From the NCBI RefSeq assembly GCF_018141185.1, contig NZ_CP058560.1, forward strand, positions 1,178,001-1,242,000: a DNA stretch of 64,000 bases. Direction: 5' to 3'. The translations under genes were made by a program, and so were the position numbers. Source of the stretch: Methanobacterium alkalithermotolerans. Its GTDB lineage: Archaea > Methanobacteriota > Methanobacteria > Methanobacteriales > Methanobacteriaceae. Positions 61,695 through 64,000 of the stretch are shown one piece after another. Below the pieces are notes generated by a model. The model was not told the DNA's origin and ran no database searches. It worked only from the letters and a program-made list of their open reading frames with translations. The first letter of the stretch is position 1. The number at the start of each line of letters is the position of its first letter.

Positions 61695-61731
61695 TTTAAT
61701 CTCCCCTGATCATTTGATAACCCATTGAAAG

Positions 61732-64000
61732 TTATAATTCTATTTTAACAATTTTTTTAGGGTTTAGCCTTACTTCTTCATTGTATTCATCGAAATTAGC
61801 ATCTCCGATGATTGTTATATTCCTACCATTTAAATCTTCGACTTTTTCCTCTAAAGCACCTTCATCAGCACTTTTAGCAATTACATCTGCCACTTCCTGA
61901 GTACTCATTTCCAGGAGTTTTTCGGCCTGTTTTCCAAAGAAAGTAACTCTTATATCTCCAGTATCATCCTCAATTCGAGCGGGTACCATAAGGAGGTAGC
62001 GAGGTTCATCTGTTTCTTCACCACAAAAATCACATATGTACTCCTCTTCAGAAGATTCCAGGCGATTATTACAGTTAGGGCACCGGTAGGATAAAATTCT
62101 TCCACCAAAGGCTTCAGTAAGTTCTCCTGATATTTTTACATTACGGTCTTCCTCTTCCAGATTTTCAATGGATTTAGGAGTATAAATCATGTCCTCTAAT
62201 TCTTGGAAGGTGGGTAATGATTCAAGATCTTTATCTTTGGCTCTGTTGATTTGAGTGTTTCTACCTATAGAGAGTTCCAGATGATCATTACGGAATTTAA
62301 CCTGAGGGTTTTGAATAATAATGGCATCCCCTATATTTAATGGAATTTCAGCCTTATCATCCCATAATGAAGCCCTTATGGATCCAGTATCATCTCCTAC
62401 TTCCATAGAACGAACTATTCCCGGGCTTCCATCATCTCTCTGGAATTCATTAGGATCATAAAGGTCAATTACACGTGCCACTAGCTTTAAGTTTCGGTCA
62501 TCTTCCTCCAGGTCGTCTATTTTCTTGCTGGTGTAGATGATGTCTTCCAATTCTTCAAAGGAAGGTAGATCCTTTAAGTCATCTTTTTGAGGTTCCAGTA
62601 ACCTTGAAGTTTTACCAATACTTAAGTCCACACTGTATAGGCCTAATTTAGTTCTAGCATTTTCAATACGAATTGCTTCACCTATTTTAAGACCAGTGTG
62701 GGCTTTATCATCCCAGAGGGATATTTTAACCACTCCCGTCTCATCAGCAATATCTGCTGAACGAACCAGACCTGTACTTCCATCTTCTCTCTGGAATTCT
62801 CTAGGTTCGTTTATACTCACTATACGCCCCACAATATCTATCTCTTCTCCTTCATCCTGTATGTCAACAATATTACCTATTTTAACAGGTTCCAAATGTT
62901 TTTTATATTCATTGAGTAATTCCACCAGTTTTTTATCAGATTCCGGGTTTATGACTATTCTACTATTCCAGTTGGTGTTGATGCGGTATCCTTCTGCTGC
63001 ATATTCATCAAATTCCACATTTCCACCCATAATTTTCAGAATATCGCCTTTATTTATATTCAAAGAAGTGTCGTCATTCCATAGAGTAACTCTTATTTTT
63101 CCAGTATCATCGGCAATTTCAATAGATTTTACTGATCCGGCCGATCCATCTGATCTTTCAAAGGTAATGGGGTCCTGTACCTTGGTTACCAATCCAATTA
63201 CACTTATATCCTTTTTTTCGTGAGCGTCCCCTATCTTAAACATTTTTTCTTCAATTTCAGGGACATCATAGTCCCCTTTTATAATTCTACCTACCCATGA
63301 ATGAGTAAGAGATATTTCACCTTCTCTACTTCGGCTTTGTGCCCCTAAAATTTTAACCGGGTCATTTTCCTGTAGATCCAGGTCTTTTATCAGATCTGTG
63401 TCCCGGTTCCAGAGAGTATATGTAATTTGTCCTGTTTCATCCTGAAGTTCAAGAGAAGCCACTTTACCCTCATTTCCATCCCTATCAAAGGTCCTGATTC
63501 TGGAAATGCGCACTATTCGGGCTATAATATTTACTTCCTGGTCCTCCTCAATAGAGTTGATGGGAGTTATTTCTTCATGATAAACCGGTAAATTAGCATC
63601 CTCATCAAGCACGTCAATGGTTGATCGGGGTTGCAGATGAATTTCTTTTCTTCCCCGATATCCCTCTTTTACACTTACCCCGTGGATGTGGATTACATCC
63701 CCTTCTTTAATTTTTTTTAGTAATTTGATGTTTTCTGTCCAGAAAACTACCCTGACATCTTCTGTTTCATCAGCAACTACAAGATTAGCTACTTTACCCT
63801 CTTTTCCTTTGCGGGTAGTGAATTTTTTAGGATTTGAAATCTGCATTACCCTTCCCTTGAGTGTCAGTTTGTCGGCACCCTCTTCCATTTTGGATATTTT
63901 ATCCATTTTATGATCTTTTTTATCTGCAAGGGGTTCATTTTTTTCTTTAGTGAATTCAGCCACTATCATGCGGGCCATATCAATATCATTCATGAAGCTT
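61732..64000 (-). CDS. rpa: Replication protein A, six OB folds with zinc finger (5' end cut by the window)
   Basis: At least 753 residues visible, and the frame is open past the window edge, where the sequence SFMNDIDMARMIVAEF looks like the interior of the family's N-terminal part, so the true start lies outside. Six OB-like modules can be counted, each with a VRVVFW or VRVTLW type strand (for example IRVTLWNDDTSL and IRASLWDDKAEI). The last contains a zinc finger (CPNCNNRL ... CDFCGEE). Modules 4 and 5 and their linkers are near repeats. It coats ssDNA in replication and repair; radA follows by 38 nt. Confidence 0.94.
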   Translation of the reverse strand, partial: SFMNDIDMARMIVAEFTKEKNEPLADKKDHKMDKISKMEEGADKLTLKGRVMQISNPKKFTTRKGKEGKVANLVVADETEDVRVVFWTENIKLLKKIKEGDVIHIHGVSVKEGYRGRKEIHLQPRSTIDVLDEDANLPVYHEEITPINSIEEDQEVNIIARIVRISRIRTFDRDGNEGKVASLELQDETGQITYTLWNRDTDLIKDLDLQENDPVKILGAQSRSREGEISLTHSWVGRIIKGDYDVPEIEEKMFKIGDAHEKKDISVIGLVTKVQDPITFERSDGSAGSVKSIEIADDTGKIRVTLWNDDTSLNINKGDILKIMGGNVEFDEYAAEGYRINTNWNSRIVINPESDKKLVELLNEYKKHLEPVKIGNIVDIQDEGEEIDIVGRIVSINEPREFQREDGSTGLVRSADIADETGVVKISLWDDKAHTGLKIGEAIRIENARTKLGLYSVDLSIGKTSRLLEPQKDDLKDLPSFEELEDIIYTSKKIDDLEEDDRNLKLVARVIDLYDPNEFQRDDGSPGIVRSMEVGDDTGSIRASLWDDKAEIPLNIGDAIIIQNPQVKFRNDHLELSIGRNTQINRAKDKDLESLPTFQELEDMIYTPKSIENLEEEDRNVKISGELTEAFGGRILSYRCPNCNNRLESSEEEYICDFCGEETDEPRYLLMVPARIEDDTGDIRVTFFGKQAEKLLEMSTQEVADVIAKSADEGALEEKVEDLNGRNITIIGDANFDEYNEEVRLNPKKIVKIEL

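Overview
The window is a gene-dense, AT-rich chromosomal segment of a methanogenic archaeon, most likely a Methanobacterium-type member of the Methanobacteriales. Archaeal markers are ribosomal protein L21e, RNA polymerase subunit Rpo4, archaeal S-adenosylmethionine synthetase, RadA and a multi-OB-fold RPA. Methanogen markers are heterodisulfide reductase HdrA, F420H2 oxidase FprA, a CbiL-type corrinoid methylase and an AfpA/DmrX-like flavoprotein. Gene order, as far as I recall it, resembles the Methanothermobacter chromosome; that is memory, not a search. I see no prophage, insertion sequence, CRISPR array or rRNA. The only RNA gene I can call firmly is one tRNA-Arg(UCG).

Layout. 1-3.6 kb: the tail of a Pus10-like gene, then the archaeal operon rpl21e-rpo4-DUF655-ksgA-HemK-like methylase, plus a DUF488 gene. 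3.6-7.1 kb: three minus-strand TPR genes and a DUF308 membrane protein. 7.1-11 kb: a 0.7-kb gene-free stretch and a very large PAS/GAF histidine kinase. 11-17 kb: dapF-lysA, a NUDIX hydrolase, an MFS exporter, argD and a cyclophilin. 17-25 kb: a GAF protein, small hypotheticals, an OGG1-like glycosylase, a rhodanese, a 190-bp tandem-repeat locus, a DUF2089/SHOCT-like pair, hisF, a DUF4013 protein and tRNA-Arg with a strongly structured downstream element. 25-32 kb: an iron-sulfur helicase, cbiL, then an oxygen-defence block (V4R regulator, fprA, rubrerythrin, NADH-oxidase-like flavoprotein).

32-38 kb is the most accessory-looking part. It holds a compact arsenic operon (arsM, arsR, DGC protein, arsC, DUF166) with no efflux pump, a CaCA exchanger, and a five-gene operon of three DsrE/F/H (TusDCB)-like proteins, an Fe-S protein and a zinc-ribbon protein. 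38-44 kb: a site-2 protease, moeA, an ABC-2 exporter and a dolichol-kinase-like protein. 44-54 kb: purL, ileS, metK, a DUF192 and a HEAT-repeat protein, the flavoprotein-ferredoxin and glyA. 54-64 kb: hdrA, a FIST sensor paired with a second PAS histidine kinase, an AEC permease, radA and a 5'-truncated rpa.

Functionally the window combines core information processing (translation, rRNA/tRNA modification, recombination and replication), amino-acid, purine and corrinoid biosynthesis, and stress handling (oxygen, arsenic, oxidised DNA). Recurrent hairpins that embed stop codons suggest a common 3'-end style. The strongest candidates for something undescribed are the R-S-R-S-R repeat locus, the DsrE-like/Fe-S operon, the structured element downstream of tRNA-Arg, and the repeated AATGTTCGT sites flanking the fprA promoter.
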